Shown: positions 19,688 through 28,587, counted from the stretch's first letter. The stretch is DNA of 64,000 bases from Roseiarcus sp963835215 (GCA_963835215.1 CAWIES010000004.1:496001-560000), one strand, 5' to 3'. A program made the numbers and translations. The notes: generated from the sequence alone by a model not told the origin.

Positions 19688-20725
19688 ATGTCCCAAACCT
19701 CCCCCAACCTGAGGCTTGTCGCCGCTGCCGCCGAGACGGATGTCTCGGCCGCCGTCGAACCCGCCTCCCCCAGCGAAGACGAGGCGCTCGACGCCTATTC
19801 GCAGGTCGTCACAAAGGTCGTCGATCAGGTCGGCCCGAGTGTCGTGCGCATCGACGTCAAGCGCAACGGGCGCGCCGCCGGCGCCGGCTCGGGCGTCATC
19901 ATCTCGCCCGATGGCCTCGCGCTGACCAACAGCCATGTGGTGCAGGGCGCGCGCAGCGTCGTGCTGACCACGCTCGAAGGTCGCGAGTTGCAGGCGCGCG
20001 TGCTCGGCGACGATCCCGACACCGACCTCGCGCTGCTGCGGGTCGACGAGGACGTCACGCTGCCGGCTGCCCGGCTGGGCGATTCGTCGCGCCTCAGACG
20101 TGGCCAGATCGCCATCGCCATCGGCAATCCGCTTGGCTTTGACGCGACCGTGACCGCCGGCGTCGTTTCGGCGCTCGGGCGCACTTTGCAATCGCGCACC
20201 GGGCGCATGATCGAAGACGTCGTGCAGACCGACGCGGCGCTCAACCCCGGTAATTCCGGCGGCCCGCTGGTTTCGTCGGCTGGCGAGGTGATCGGCATCA
20301 ACACCGCGATCATCATGGGCGCGCAGGGCATCTGCTTTGCGGTCGCCTCCAACACCGCCCATTTTGTCGCTGGCGAGATTGCTCGCCACGGCCGGGTGCG
20401 GCGCGCCTTCATCGGCGTCGCGGCGGCCACCGTGCCGATCCCGCGCCGCATCGCGCTGCGGCTCGGCATAGAGCAGGCCAATGGCGCGCGGCTCGTCGAC
20501 ATCGACCAGAGCGGGCCGGCGGCCGAAGCCGGGCTGCTGAGCGGCGACCTGGTCGTCGCGATCGACGGCAAGCCGGTCAACAGCATCGGCGAATTGATGC
20601 GGCGGCTCGATGCCGACCTGATCGCGCGTACGGTGAGCGTCGACTTCCTGCGCCGCTCCGAGAAACTGCGCCTGTGGATCGCCCCGCGCGAGCGCGCCGC
20701 CCAACCGCTGTCGCACGCAAGCTGA
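19688..20725 (+). CDS. S1C-family (HtrA/trypsin-like) serine protease with PDZ domain
   Basis: A 345-residue trypsin-fold protease. The catalytic triad is visible: His in ALTNSHVVQGA, Asp in DPDTDLALLRVD and Ser in NPGNSGGPL. A PDZ domain (about residues 240-330, GARLVDIDQSGPAAEAGLLSGDLVVAIDG) closes the protein. Unlike classic periplasmic DegP/DegQ there is no signal peptide: the amino terminus is polar and acidic, so the enzyme is probably cytoplasmic unless the start is misplaced. ATG 19688 is used because homology to the protease core begins shortly after; the ribosome site is weak. It lies 41 bp after the STAND gene and may be its effector or processing partner. Confidence 0.9.
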   Translation: MSQTSPNLRLVAAAAETDVSAAVEPASPSEDEALDAYSQVVTKVVDQVGPSVVRIDVKRNGRAAGAGSGVIISPDGLALTNSHVVQGARSVVLTTLEGRELQARVLGDDPDTDLALLRVDEDVTLPAARLGDSSRLRRGQIAIAIGNPLGFDATVTAGVVSALGRTLQSRTGRMIEDVVQTDAALNPGNSGGPLVSSAGEVIGINTAIIMGAQGICFAVASNTAHFVAGEIARHGRVRRAFIGVAAATVPIPRRIALRLGIEQANGARLVDIDQSGPAAEAGLLSGDLVVAIDGKPVNSIGELMRRLDADLIARTVSVDFLRRSEKLRLWIAPRERAAQPLSHAS

Positions 20726-20734
20726 GGCGCGCCG

Positions 20735-21382
20735 TCAGTCGGGTTTCGGAGCGACCAGCGGGCCGGGGATCGCCGCTTCGGCCTCGGCCCGCAGCAGGCT
20801 CTCGTGATGGGCGATGAAGCGGCTTGCCAGCACGGCGCCGACGACCGCCGCGACCAGCGCGGCGAGGCCGACCGGGCGCGCATAGCGCTCGAACGCATGG
20901 CCGAGCAGGTAACCCCCGGTCCCGAACAGCGTCGCCCAGACCACGCCGCCGAGCGCGTTGAACACGAGAAAGCGCGGCCAGGGGAGACGATTGACCCCGG
21001 CGAGGAAGGCGGCGAAGGCGCGCAGAATGGCGACGAAACGGCCGAAAAAGACGATCTTGCCGCCGTGCCGCTGAAACAAATATTGCGCCACCTTCAGCCG
21101 CCCCTCGTCGACGCGGATATAGCGTCCGTAGCGATAGATCAGCGGAAAGCCGAACTCGCGCCCGACCCAATAGCCGGCGTTGTCGCCCAGAATCGCCGCC
21201 GCCGCGGCGCTGAACACGACCAGCACGATGTTGAGCGAGCCGGTGGCGGCGAACACCGCGGCGCTGACCAGCGCCGTCTCGCCCGGCACCGGCACGCCGG
21301 CGCTCTCCAACGCGACGAGAAAGAAGACGGCAAAGTAGCCGTAGGTCGCGATGAAGGCGTGGACGTGATGCAATAACGGCAA
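20735..21382 (-). CDS. DedA family membrane protein
   Basis: A 215-residue DedA/SNARE-associated (VTT domain) inner-membrane protein. Family motifs are PVPGETALVSAAVFAATG, ILGDNAGYWVGREFG and the basic FFGRFVAILRAFAAFLAGVNRLPW. Four or more hydrophobic segments are present. Members are implicated in phospholipid or undecaprenyl-phosphate flipping and membrane potential maintenance. The start is TTG 21382, supported by GGAG about 8 nt upstream. It converges on the upstream protease gene. Confidence 0.9.
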   Translation of the reverse strand: MPLLHHVHAFIATYGYFAVFFLVALESAGVPVPGETALVSAAVFAATGSLNIVLVVFSAAAAAILGDNAGYWVGREFGFPLIYRYGRYIRVDEGRLKVAQYLFQRHGGKIVFFGRFVAILRAFAAFLAGVNRLPWPRFLVFNALGGVVWATLFGTGGYLLGHAFERYARPVGLAALVAAVVGAVLASRFIAHHESLLRAEAEAAIPGPLVAPKPD

Positions 21383-21588
21383 ACTCAGAACTCCGTGCGC
21401 CCCTGGGTCGGCGCTCCACTATAGCATCGTCGCATTTGGGAGCCGGTAAGCCGCCCCAGGTTGGCGGTCGCGGTCCGCCGCTTGGGCGTTTTCAATTCTC
21501 ACGATACGTCGGCGCGTGACAAAATCAATTGAGTTGAAGCCGGCGCCGAGCCATTGACGCGCTCGCGTCGAGACTGAAATTGGGCGTT

Positions 21589-22470
21589 ATGAAAATCGCG
21601 GTGGCCCTGACAAGTTTTGATCGATTTCACCTGGTGAAGCACGCGCTGCTCAGGGTCATGCGTTTCCTGCCGCGAACATGGTCGTTGAGGGTGTTTCAAG
21701 ACGGTTGGGTCGATTCTCTCAATGTCACGGTCGGATCGCCCGAGCGCGTCCGCCGCGCGCTCGATCTGTTTGGCGTTTTGTCGGTCGGCGTCGACAGCCA
21801 TGGCGAAAGAAATCGCGGCGTCGCCGAGATCGTGTACGCCGCCGAGGTCTGGGCGTTTGAACAGGAACGCGCCGACTGCCTGATCCTAATCGAAGACGAT
21901 ATCGTCATCTCCAGATTCTTCTTCGCGATGATGAAGACGCTGGCGCGATTTGCCCTCAACAACGATCGCGTCGGCGCCTTTTCCGCGTTCGGCGATTCGC
22001 AATTGACCCTCAAGCAACAATTTCTCGAGCGCAACAATTACATTCCCATGCATCATCGCTGGGGCCACGGAATGACGCGAGACTTCTGGCTTCGCGGCCG
22101 CGACGATTACGTTCGCTATCTCGACTTGATGAAGGGGATTCCCTATCGGCTGCGGCCGCACGACAAAATTCACGAATTTCTCTCCGGATTTCGCAATAGC
22201 GAAAACCTCGCGCACATAACCTCGCAAGACGCGGCGCATACCGCCATCATGCTTCACCATGACGGCTTTGCGTTCATGCCGCCGACCAGCTACGCGATCA
22301 ACATCGGCAAAGCCGGATTGCACTTCCGGCCCGAATTTTATCGCCAACATCTTGGGCAGATGCGCGGCCCGCATTTTTTCTTCCCTGCGCCCGTGCCGCT
22401 GTCGGAATCGCGGCTTCGCGCGCAGTCGCAGACCCTCTTCGAACAATCGTCTCGCCACGACTACTGGTGA
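21589..22470 (+). CDS. Putative glycosyltransferase (GT-A/family 2-like)
   Basis: A 293-residue protein beginning MKIAVALTSFDRFHLVKHALL, the usual beta-strand start of nucleotide-sugar glycosyltransferases. LILIEDDIVISRFFFAMM near residue 100 supplies a DxD-like metal site, and HRWGHGMTRDFWLRG follows, as in family 2-like enzymes that glycosylate surface polysaccharides or proteins. Acceptor and sugar donor cannot be told. ATG 21589 is preferred to an in-frame TTG three codons earlier. It converges on the radical SAM gene with a 44-bp gap, and codon use is more AT-rich than in the neighbouring housekeeping genes. Confidence 0.7.
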   Translation: MKIAVALTSFDRFHLVKHALLRVMRFLPRTWSLRVFQDGWVDSLNVTVGSPERVRRALDLFGVLSVGVDSHGERNRGVAEIVYAAEVWAFEQERADCLILIEDDIVISRFFFAMMKTLARFALNNDRVGAFSAFGDSQLTLKQQFLERNNYIPMHHRWGHGMTRDFWLRGRDDYVRYLDLMKGIPYRLRPHDKIHEFLSGFRNSENLAHITSQDAAHTAIMLHHDGFAFMPPTSYAINIGKAGLHFRPEFYRQHLGQMRGPHFFFPAPVPLSESRLRAQSQTLFEQSSRHDYW

Positions 22471-22514
22471 GGGGCCGGTGCGGCGCCGCGACAAGTCCGT
22501 CCGCGAACAACGTC

Positions 22515-23417
22515 CTATTGAGGACGTTGGGCCGGAGCGCGATCTTGCGGCGGAACCTCCCGCGCGCTTCGCGCCTCGGCGCCTCGGATCGGATTGGGAA
22601 TCTCAAGCGGCACTCGTTTGGCCGGACACATCGAACATATGCCCTCCTCTTCTCGCGCAAGAAATTCCACGATCGCGCTGTCAGAGCATGTCGGCTCCAG
22701 GGGCTCGTAATTCAAATATCGATCCCAATCGTGCGAGAGGCGAAACTGTCGCTTTTGCAACGTCAGGTAGGCGATTGGCGAGCATTTCCAGATATTGCCT
22801 TCGAACAGCTGTCGGCAATGGCGCGCCCGGCAAATCTGCCAGCTCGCGCGCGGGTTCTGATCGTCGAAAGGCGACATGGCGTCGCCGAAGCCCATGTAGC
22901 GGCGAGTCCAATTCGTGTACGATGGCGTCACCTCGATCGAAACGCCGTAATCCCTCCGCCATCGCTCGGTGAGATCGAGGACCGGCTGGATGCGTTGGCG
23001 ATACTCGGGCGAGTCGTGATGCACTGAGAGGCACAGTCGGGCATTGCCGCAAAGCGCCAAAGCACGCGGAAGTCCGGGATGGCGATCGAGAAAGAAGCCA
23101 TTGGTGATGATCACAATGCTCGCCCGCGGCCAATGACGGCGCACGAGCGGAACGAATTCGGTCAGCTCGGGATGAATCGTCGGCTCGCCGCCAAGCAGCA
23201 CAAATTCGCCGACCTCGATCCGATCCCGCCACGCGGACATCCAGGCGTCGGCCTGCGCCAATTCGAGGCGTCCCTTGTGACCGTGGTTGGAGAAGTGAGA
23301 GCAGCTCTCGCACGTCAAATTGCAAACGTGAGTCACGTGCATTTCCAGCCGCCCGATCTTGGGCGACATGGATCCTGCCGGTCTCTCCACAACTGCGGAC
23401 GGAGAATTCTCAGCCAC
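22515..23417 (-). CDS. Radical SAM protein with carboxyl-terminal cysteine cluster
   Basis: About 300 residues. The amino-terminal motif CNLTCESC is the CxxxCxxC site for the SAM-binding [4Fe-4S] cluster; LLGGEPTIHPEL is the following GGE motif. The carboxyl half has further cysteines (WQICRARHC, WKCSP, and EEGICSMCPAKR), suggesting a SPASM- or twitch-like auxiliary cluster. Substrate unknown; such enzymes modify peptides, cofactors or sugars. GTG 23417 is chosen because TTGGAGG lies 5 nt upstream; an ATG at 23369 is the alternative. It sits beside a glycosyltransferase gene in convergent orientation. Confidence 0.78.
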   Translation of the reverse strand: MAENSPSAVVERPAGSMSPKIGRLEMHVTHVCNLTCESCSHFSNHGHKGRLELAQADAWMSAWRDRIEVGEFVLLGGEPTIHPELTEFVPLVRRHWPRASIVIITNGFFLDRHPGLPRALALCGNARLCLSVHHDSPEYRQRIQPVLDLTERWRRDYGVSIEVTPSYTNWTRRYMGFGDAMSPFDDQNPRASWQICRARHCRQLFEGNIWKCSPIAYLTLQKRQFRLSHDWDRYLNYEPLEPTCSDSAIVEFLAREEEGICSMCPAKRVPLEIPNPIRGAEARSAREVPPQDRAPAQRPQ

Positions 23418-23659
23418 AGAAGCCTCCAAGCGGCGGCGGCCAGTCCAGGTTTCGCTCCGATGCGTGAGCGCGCGGCCGACCCAGCCCGTCGCCCATCACG
23501 CCACAGCTTAAACCTCGGCGCAAGCGGCGGGATTGCCGGCCAGTCAATCCTGACGCCGAGGCGGATGCGCATCCGCGAAACGAAGCAGCGCGTGCTTCGT
23601 TGACACGTTGGCGACGATCTGCCTGATTGCGCGCCGTCGCGCTGTCGAAGGAGCCAGTC

Positions 23660-24025
23660 ATTTCAAGCGCCTCGCGTGTCCTCGCCATCCTCGCGTCTCT
23701 GATGGGAGCCGCCGGCGTCGCCTTGGCGGCGGCGGGAGAGCACACCGCCGGCGGCGAATTCGCGCGCACCGCGGCGCTGTTTCTGATCCTGCATGCAGCG
23801 GCGCTGCTGGGGGCAAGCGCCCATCGCGCAACGCGCGGGCTGACGATCGCCAGCTTCGCGCTGGCCGTCGGCGCGATCCTGTTCGCCGCTGATTTGACCA
23901 GTCGCGCGTTTCTCGGCGCGCGCCTTTTTCCCTTCGCCGCGCCGATCGGCGGCTCACTGATGATCCTGTCGTGGCTCGCGCTGGCGCTGGTGTTCGCGTT
24001 CTCGCCGCGCCAGTCGGCGGACTAG
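23660..24025 (+). CDS. DUF423 family small membrane protein
   Basis: About 121 residues with four hydrophobic helices (RVLAILASLMGAAGVALAAAGEH, FLILHAAALLGASAH, ASFALAVGAILFAADL, GGSLMILSWLALALVFAF), matching the DUF423/YgdD family of inner-membrane proteins of unknown role. The start is uncertain: the natural family start coincides with ATT 23660, which has GGAG 6 nt upstream. The nearest conventional candidate is TTG 23627, which would add eleven residues. Confidence 0.75.
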   Translation: MSSASRVLAILASLMGAAGVALAAAGEHTAGGEFARTAALFLILHAAALLGASAHRATRGLTIASFALAVGAILFAADLTSRAFLGARLFPFAAPIGGSLMILSWLALALVFAFSPRQSAD

Positions 24026-24061
24026 GCGATCCCTTCTCGCCGCGAGCGGGAAGAGGGAGTC

Positions 24062-25771
24062 TTAGTCGCGCACGATCTCGAAGCGATCGACATCGACCAG
24101 CCCCATGTCGGTGATCTTCAAATGCGGGATCACCGGCAGCGGCAGGAAGGCGACTTGCAGGAACGGCTCGGCGAGCACCACGCCGAGGCTTTTCGCCGCC
24201 GCGCGCAGCGGCACCAGCGCCGTGTGCACATCCTCGAAGCTGAGGAGGCTCATCAGGCCGGCGACCGGCAGCGCCATTTCTGCGATCACCTTGCCGCCCT
24301 CGGCGACGACGAAGCCGCCTTCGAGCTCGGCGAGCCGATTGACCGCGATCGCCATGTCGGCCTCGCTCGCGCCAACGACGCAGATGTTGTGGCTGTCGTG
24401 GCCGATCGAAGAGGCGATGGCGCCGCGCTTCATGCCGAAACCGCGCACGAAGGCGACGGCGATGTTGTCGTTGTGGCCGTGGCGAGCGACGACCGCGACC
24501 TTGACGAAATCACGCTCGAGATCGACGCCGCGCAGGCCGTTGGCGAAGGGCAGCGTCACCGGCACGCGATCGGTGATGATTTTTCCCGGTATGACGCCGA
24601 TCGCCTGGGTCGAAGGCCCCTGGCCGCGCGCAGCGAAATCGGCCGCGGTGACGTGTCGCGCCTTGACGCTATTACGCCCGACCGGCGCGACCGAAGGCCG
24701 CGCGGCGAATAGCGCCTCGTTGACGAGCCGGCCGGCCGCGATCACCTTCGCCACCGCGCAAGTCTCGAGATCGTCGAGCACGACGAGATCGGCGCGCCAA
24801 CCCGGCGCGACCAGGCCGCGATCGCTGAAGCGGAAAATGCGCGCGGCGGAAATGCTGGCGGCGCGATAGGCGGCAAGCGGAGGCGCGCCGAGCGCAATCG
24901 CGGTGCGGATCAGGAAATCGAGGTGGCCCTCCTCGGCGATATCGAGCGGGTTGCGGTCGTCGGTGCAAAAGGCGATGAACGGCGAGTTGCGCTCGGTGAT
25001 CAGGGGCGCCAGCGCATGCAGGTCCTTGCAGACCGAACCCTCCCGCACCAAGATCTGCATGCCCTTGTCGAGCTTCTCTTGCGCTTCGCCGACGTTGGTC
25101 GCCTCGTGGTCGGTGCGGATGCCGGCGGCGAGATAGCCGTTGAGGTCGAGGCCGGAAAGCAGCGGCGCATGGCCGTCGATCGGCCGTCCCTGGAAAGCCG
25201 CGAGCTTGGCGAGGCAGGCCGGATCGCCGCCCAGCACGCCGGGGAAATTCATGAATTCGGCGAGACCGAGCGCCTTGGGGTGGCTCGCCAGCGGCAAGAG
25301 ATCGTCGACCTCCAGCCGCGCGCCGGAGGTCTCGAGATGGGTCGCCGGCACGCAGCTCGACAATTGCACTCTGAGGTCCATCGCCGTCGCCAGCGAAGCT
25401 TCGAGAAAGTAGTTCAGGCCCGGCACGCCGAGCACATTGGCGATCTCATGCGGATCGCAGATCGCGGTGGTGACGCCGTGGGCGAGCACGCAGCGGTCAA
25501 ATTCGAGCGGCGTGATCAGCGAGCTTTCGACGTGCAGATGCGTGTCGATGAAGCCGGGCACGACGATCTGGCCAGAAATATCGATCTCGACCGCGCCGCT
25601 ATAGTCGGCGAGCGTGCCGACGATGCGGTCGCCGACGATGGCGACGTCGCCCTTGCGCAACTCGCCGCTGACGAGGTCGAAGATCCGCCCGCCCTTCAGC
25701 ACGAGATCGGCAGGCGCCTTGCCGCGCCCCGCAGCGATCGCGCGGGCGAGAAAGGCGGCGACATCGTTCAT
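24062..25771 (-). CDS. ade: Adenine deaminase
   Basis: A 569-residue amidohydrolase that converts adenine to hypoxanthine in purine salvage. Key features are the metal-ligand motif GFIDTHLHVESSLITP near residue 75, CDPHEIANVLG, the GHAPLLSG segment, and IGHDSHNICVVG in the carboxyl-terminal domain. GGAGG lies 9 nt before ATG 25771. It is full length and isolated from other purine genes, and divergent from moaC. Confidence 0.93.
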   Translation of the reverse strand: MNDVAAFLARAIAAGRGKAPADLVLKGGRIFDLVSGELRKGDVAIVGDRIVGTLADYSGAVEIDISGQIVVPGFIDTHLHVESSLITPLEFDRCVLAHGVTTAICDPHEIANVLGVPGLNYFLEASLATAMDLRVQLSSCVPATHLETSGARLEVDDLLPLASHPKALGLAEFMNFPGVLGGDPACLAKLAAFQGRPIDGHAPLLSGLDLNGYLAAGIRTDHEATNVGEAQEKLDKGMQILVREGSVCKDLHALAPLITERNSPFIAFCTDDRNPLDIAEEGHLDFLIRTAIALGAPPLAAYRAASISAARIFRFSDRGLVAPGWRADLVVLDDLETCAVAKVIAAGRLVNEALFAARPSVAPVGRNSVKARHVTAADFAARGQGPSTQAIGVIPGKIITDRVPVTLPFANGLRGVDLERDFVKVAVVARHGHNDNIAVAFVRGFGMKRGAIASSIGHDSHNICVVGASEADMAIAVNRLAELEGGFVVAEGGKVIAEMALPVAGLMSLLSFEDVHTALVPLRAAAKSLGVVLAEPFLQVAFLPLPVIPHLKITDMGLVDVDRFEIVRD

Positions 25772-25901
25772 CGGCGTGAGCCTCCAGAGCTGGGATGGTT
25801 GTCACGCCACTGTTTCAGGCTTGGCGCCGTTTCTCAAGGTTGGCCTCGCTTGAGCCGGGCGCCGCCATTGCCAGCGCCTACGAAACTTGCTTGAAACGCC
25901 C

Positions 25902-26387
25902 ATGGCCAAGCTGAATCACCTAGGCGGCGCGGGCGAAGCGCGGATGGTCGACATTTCCGACAAGGCGCCGAGCGAACGCGCGGCGATCGCCGAAGGGCGC
26001 GTCGTCATGGCGCCGGCGACGCTCGCGCTGATCCGCTCGGGCGAGGCCAAGAAGGGCGATGTGCTCGGGACGGCGCGCATCGCCGGCATCATGGCGGCCA
26101 AGCGAACGCACGAGCTGATCCCGCTTTGCCACCCGCTGGCGCTGACCAGCGTCTCGCTCGATCTGACGCTCGACGAGACGCTGCCCGGCGTCCTCGTGCG
26201 GGCGGAAGCCAAGACGACCGGGGCGACCGGCGTCGAGATGGAGGCGCTGACCGCCGTCGCGATCGCTTGCCTGACGATTTACGACATGGCCAAAGCGGCC
26301 GACCGCGGCATGCGCATCGAAAACGTGCGGTTGATCGAGAAGCGCGGCGGCAAGTCGGGCCTGTGGCGCGCGGAGAACGAGGGTTGA
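25902..26387 (+). CDS. moaC: Cyclic pyranopterin monophosphate synthase
   Basis: A 161-residue MoaC that, with MoaA, converts GTP to cyclic pyranopterin monophosphate in molybdenum cofactor synthesis. Conserved segments are MVDISDKAPSERAAIAEG, IAGIMAAKRTHELIPLCHPL, and TGVEMEALTAVAIACLTIYDM-KAADRGM. ATG 25902 opens at the family start; an in-frame upstream codon lacks support. Its stop overlaps the moeA start as TTGA, indicating coupling. Confidence 0.96.
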   Translation: MAKLNHLGGAGEARMVDISDKAPSERAAIAEGRVVMAPATLALIRSGEAKKGDVLGTARIAGIMAAKRTHELIPLCHPLALTSVSLDLTLDETLPGVLVRAEAKTTGATGVEMEALTAVAIACLTIYDMAKAADRGMRIENVRLIEKRGGKSGLWRAENEG

Positions 26388-27619
26388 GCCGCCCTGCCTT
26401 GACGCCGGTCGAGGAGGCGCTGGCGCTTGTGCTGGCTTCGATCCCCGGCCCGCTCGAAACGGAGAGCGTCGCGCTCGCCGATGCCTTCGGACGCACGCTG
26501 GCACGCGAAGTCGCCGCGTTGCGGGTTCAGCCGCCGTTCGCCAATTCAGCGATGGACGGCTACGCGCTGCGCGCCGCCGACGCCGTGCGCCCGTTAGCGC
26601 GGTTAAAAGTGGTGGGCGAGTCGGCCGCCGGCCGCGCCTTCGCGGGCCGGGTCAAGACCGGCGAGGCGGCGCGCATCTTCACCGGTGCGCCAATGCCGGA
26701 CGGCGCCGATGCGGTCGCGATCCAGGAGCAGGCCCGCCGCGAGGGCGAAGCGGTGATCCTCGACGCGCTGGTCGCGCCGGGCGCCAATGTGCGCGCGGCC
26801 GGTCTCGATTTTGCCGAGGGCGAGACGCTGCTGCCGGCCGGGCGGCGCCTTAGCGCTCGCGACGTTGCGCTCGCGGCCGCCGCCGATCATCCGAGGCTTA
26901 CGGTCACGCGCCGGCCGCGCGTCGCCATTCTGTCGACGGGCGACGAACTCGTGCTTCCCGGCGCCGCCCGTCGTCCGGCGCAGATCGTCGCCTCCAACGC
27001 CTTCGCCGTCGCGGGCGTCGTCGCCGCGGCGGGCGGCGAGCCGATCGACCTTGGCATGGTCGCCGACGACGCGGCCGCGCTCGCCGCTCTCCTCGCCGAG
27101 GCGCGGGACAAGCGCGCCGACGTGCTGGTGACGCTGGGCGGCGCCTCGGTCGGCGACCATGACCTGGTGCGTCAGGCGCTCACCGAGGCCGGCATGGCGC
27201 TCGCCTTCTGGCGCATCGCCATGCGGCCCGGCAAGCCGCTGATCCACGGCCGCCTCGGCGCCATGAGCGTGCTCGGCCTGCCCGGCAACCCGACGTCCTC
27301 GACCGTCTGCGCGATCCTGTTCCTGCGCCCGCTCGTGCGTGCGCTGCTCGGCGACCCGGCCGCGGGCGAGGATCCGAGCGAGCCAGCGCGGCTCGCCGTC
27401 GCGCTGCCCGCCAATGGCGAGCGCAGGGACTATTTGCGCGCGACGCTCGCCTACGACGCCGAAGGCCGGCTGCTAGCGAGGCCGATCGCCGCGCAGGATT
27501 CTTCGCTGACCAAGGCGCTTGCGCGCGCCGACGCGCTGCTGGTCCGCGAAATCGGCGCCCCCGCGGCGGCGGCGGGCGAGGTCTGCCGGATTATCGCGTT
27601 CGCGCCGCTCGGGGCGTGA
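26384..27619 (+). CDS. moeA: Molybdopterin molybdenumtransferase
   Basis: A 411-residue MoeA that inserts molybdenum into adenylated molybdopterin. Motifs are PPFANSAMDGYALRAAD, GEAARIFTGAPMPDGADAV, VAILSTGDELVLPG, the nucleotide-type TLGGASVGDHD, and MRPGKPLIHGRLG followed by GLPGNPTS. The start is TTG 26384, overlapping the moaC stop; family homology (LTPVEEALALVLASI) begins immediately after it. Longer open frame upstream is inside moaC and is not part of the gene. Confidence 0.95.
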   Translation: MSRPALTPVEEALALVLASIPGPLETESVALADAFGRTLAREVAALRVQPPFANSAMDGYALRAADAVRPLARLKVVGESAAGRAFAGRVKTGEAARIFTGAPMPDGADAVAIQEQARREGEAVILDALVAPGANVRAAGLDFAEGETLLPAGRRLSARDVALAAAADHPRLTVTRRPRVAILSTGDELVLPGAARRPAQIVASNAFAVAGVVAAAGGEPIDLGMVADDAAALAALLAEARDKRADVLVTLGGASVGDHDLVRQALTEAGMALAFWRIAMRPGKPLIHGRLGAMSVLGLPGNPTSSTVCAILFLRPLVRALLGDPAAGEDPSEPARLAVALPANGERRDYLRATLAYDAEGRLLARPIAAQDSSLTKALARADALLVREIGAPAAAAGEVCRIIAFAPLGA

Positions 27620-27713
27620 TCGCGACGCGCGGAGCCAACTTGAGGCGCCGCGCAATTTTGGGTGGCGGGGAATGGCGCTTTGCGCCGAGGCCCTGGCGTC
27701 TTGGCGCCAGCTT

Positions 27714-28256
27714 CTATTGCACAGCCACGAAAGCGACGACCGAACGGCGTGAGATCACCGCTTCGGCGACGCGGGCGCCCCAGTTGCCGGAGATGAGGCG
27801 GATCGAGCCGTCCGACTCGACGCCCGAAACGATGCCGACATGGGCGGCCCAACCGCGCCGCGATCCCAGCACCGCCAGCGCCCCGACCTGCGGGCCGGAA
27901 AGCTGCGGCCCATAGGCGAGCGCCGCCGAGGCCATGCGGCTGTCGAGCGGTCGGTGGCCGGTGCGCTCGAGCCATGCCGACACGGCGTCGGCGCACCACG
28001 GGCCGGGCGGCGCGGTGAACTTGCCTGAGCCGATCCAACGCGAAGCCTCGGCGACAACATCGCTCCCGCCGCCGAAAAATCTCGGCGCCAGGGCCGGCGA
28101 AGCGCGGCGCACCCTGCCGACCTCGCGCAGCAAGACGACGGGCGCGCTCACAGGTTGGGCGCCGCCGGCGCGGCCAGAAGCCTCGGCGAGGTCGGGGGCT
28201 AGGTTCGCGGCCAACAGGGCGCCAACGAGCGCCGCCGCGTTCAGTGTTACTCTCAA
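27714..28256 (-). CDS. Secreted CHAP/NlpC-like cysteine hydrolase domain protein (TIGR02594-like)
   Basis: About 180 residues. A signal-peptide-like hydrophobic start (VTLNAAALVGALLAANLAPDLAEA) is followed by a linker and a small papain-like domain: the Cys in PGPWCADAVSAWLE, the His in GWAAHVGIVSG and an Asn in ISGNWGAR form a likely catalytic set, as in CHAP and TIGR02594 cell-wall hydrolases. TTG 28256 is chosen because GGAGTGAGG lies directly upstream and places the signal peptide at the amino terminus. The likely substrate is peptidoglycan. Low similarity to classic amidases makes the activity tentative. Confidence 0.65.
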   Translation of the reverse strand: MRVTLNAAALVGALLAANLAPDLAEASGRAGGAQPVSAPVVLLREVGRVRRASPALAPRFFGGGSDVVAEASRWIGSGKFTAPPGPWCADAVSAWLERTGHRPLDSRMASAALAYGPQLSGPQVGALAVLGSRRGWAAHVGIVSGVESDGSIRLISGNWGARVAEAVISRRSVVAFVAVQ

Positions 28257-28332
28257 TACCTCACTCCATCGCAAAGACAAAAAGACATCTCGCCACGCGG
28301 AGCGTGGCAATACTTGATGTGCTCCCGTCGTG

Positions 28333-28530
28333 TCAGTTGGTCATAGCGCCTAAGCCGATAGTCGTACGTTCCCCGTTCGACTGGCCTAGTGCGCTCATCA
28401 CCTGCTCTATACGAGCGACCGGCATACTATGGACGAATGTGTCAGCAATGTGGGTTTCGGCAGACTTTGTTCTAGCCTTGCCGAAGGCTGGAATGACCTT
28501 AAGTTTCAGGGCGATGGCGCGCTGTCTTAA
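28333..28530 (-). pseudogene. Possible gene fragment, IS4-transposase-like amino terminus (weak)
   Basis: Between recO and the CHAP-like gene lies a stretch of visibly lower GC content with an open frame of about 65 codons ending at 28333. Its translation contains HIADTFVHSMPVARIEQVMSA followed by a serine/glycine-rich tail. The pattern F-x-x-x-[ML]P-x-x-x-IEQ resembles the amino terminus of IS4-group transposases, but there is no catalytic domain, no terminal repeat and no clear start. It may be a remnant of a transferred gene or merely non-coding DNA. Confidence 0.25.
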
Positions 28531-28587
28531 CGGCGCTCGGCGCGCGGACCTCGGCCCGCGCGGCCCAATCTTGCGCTTTTGGCTGGC

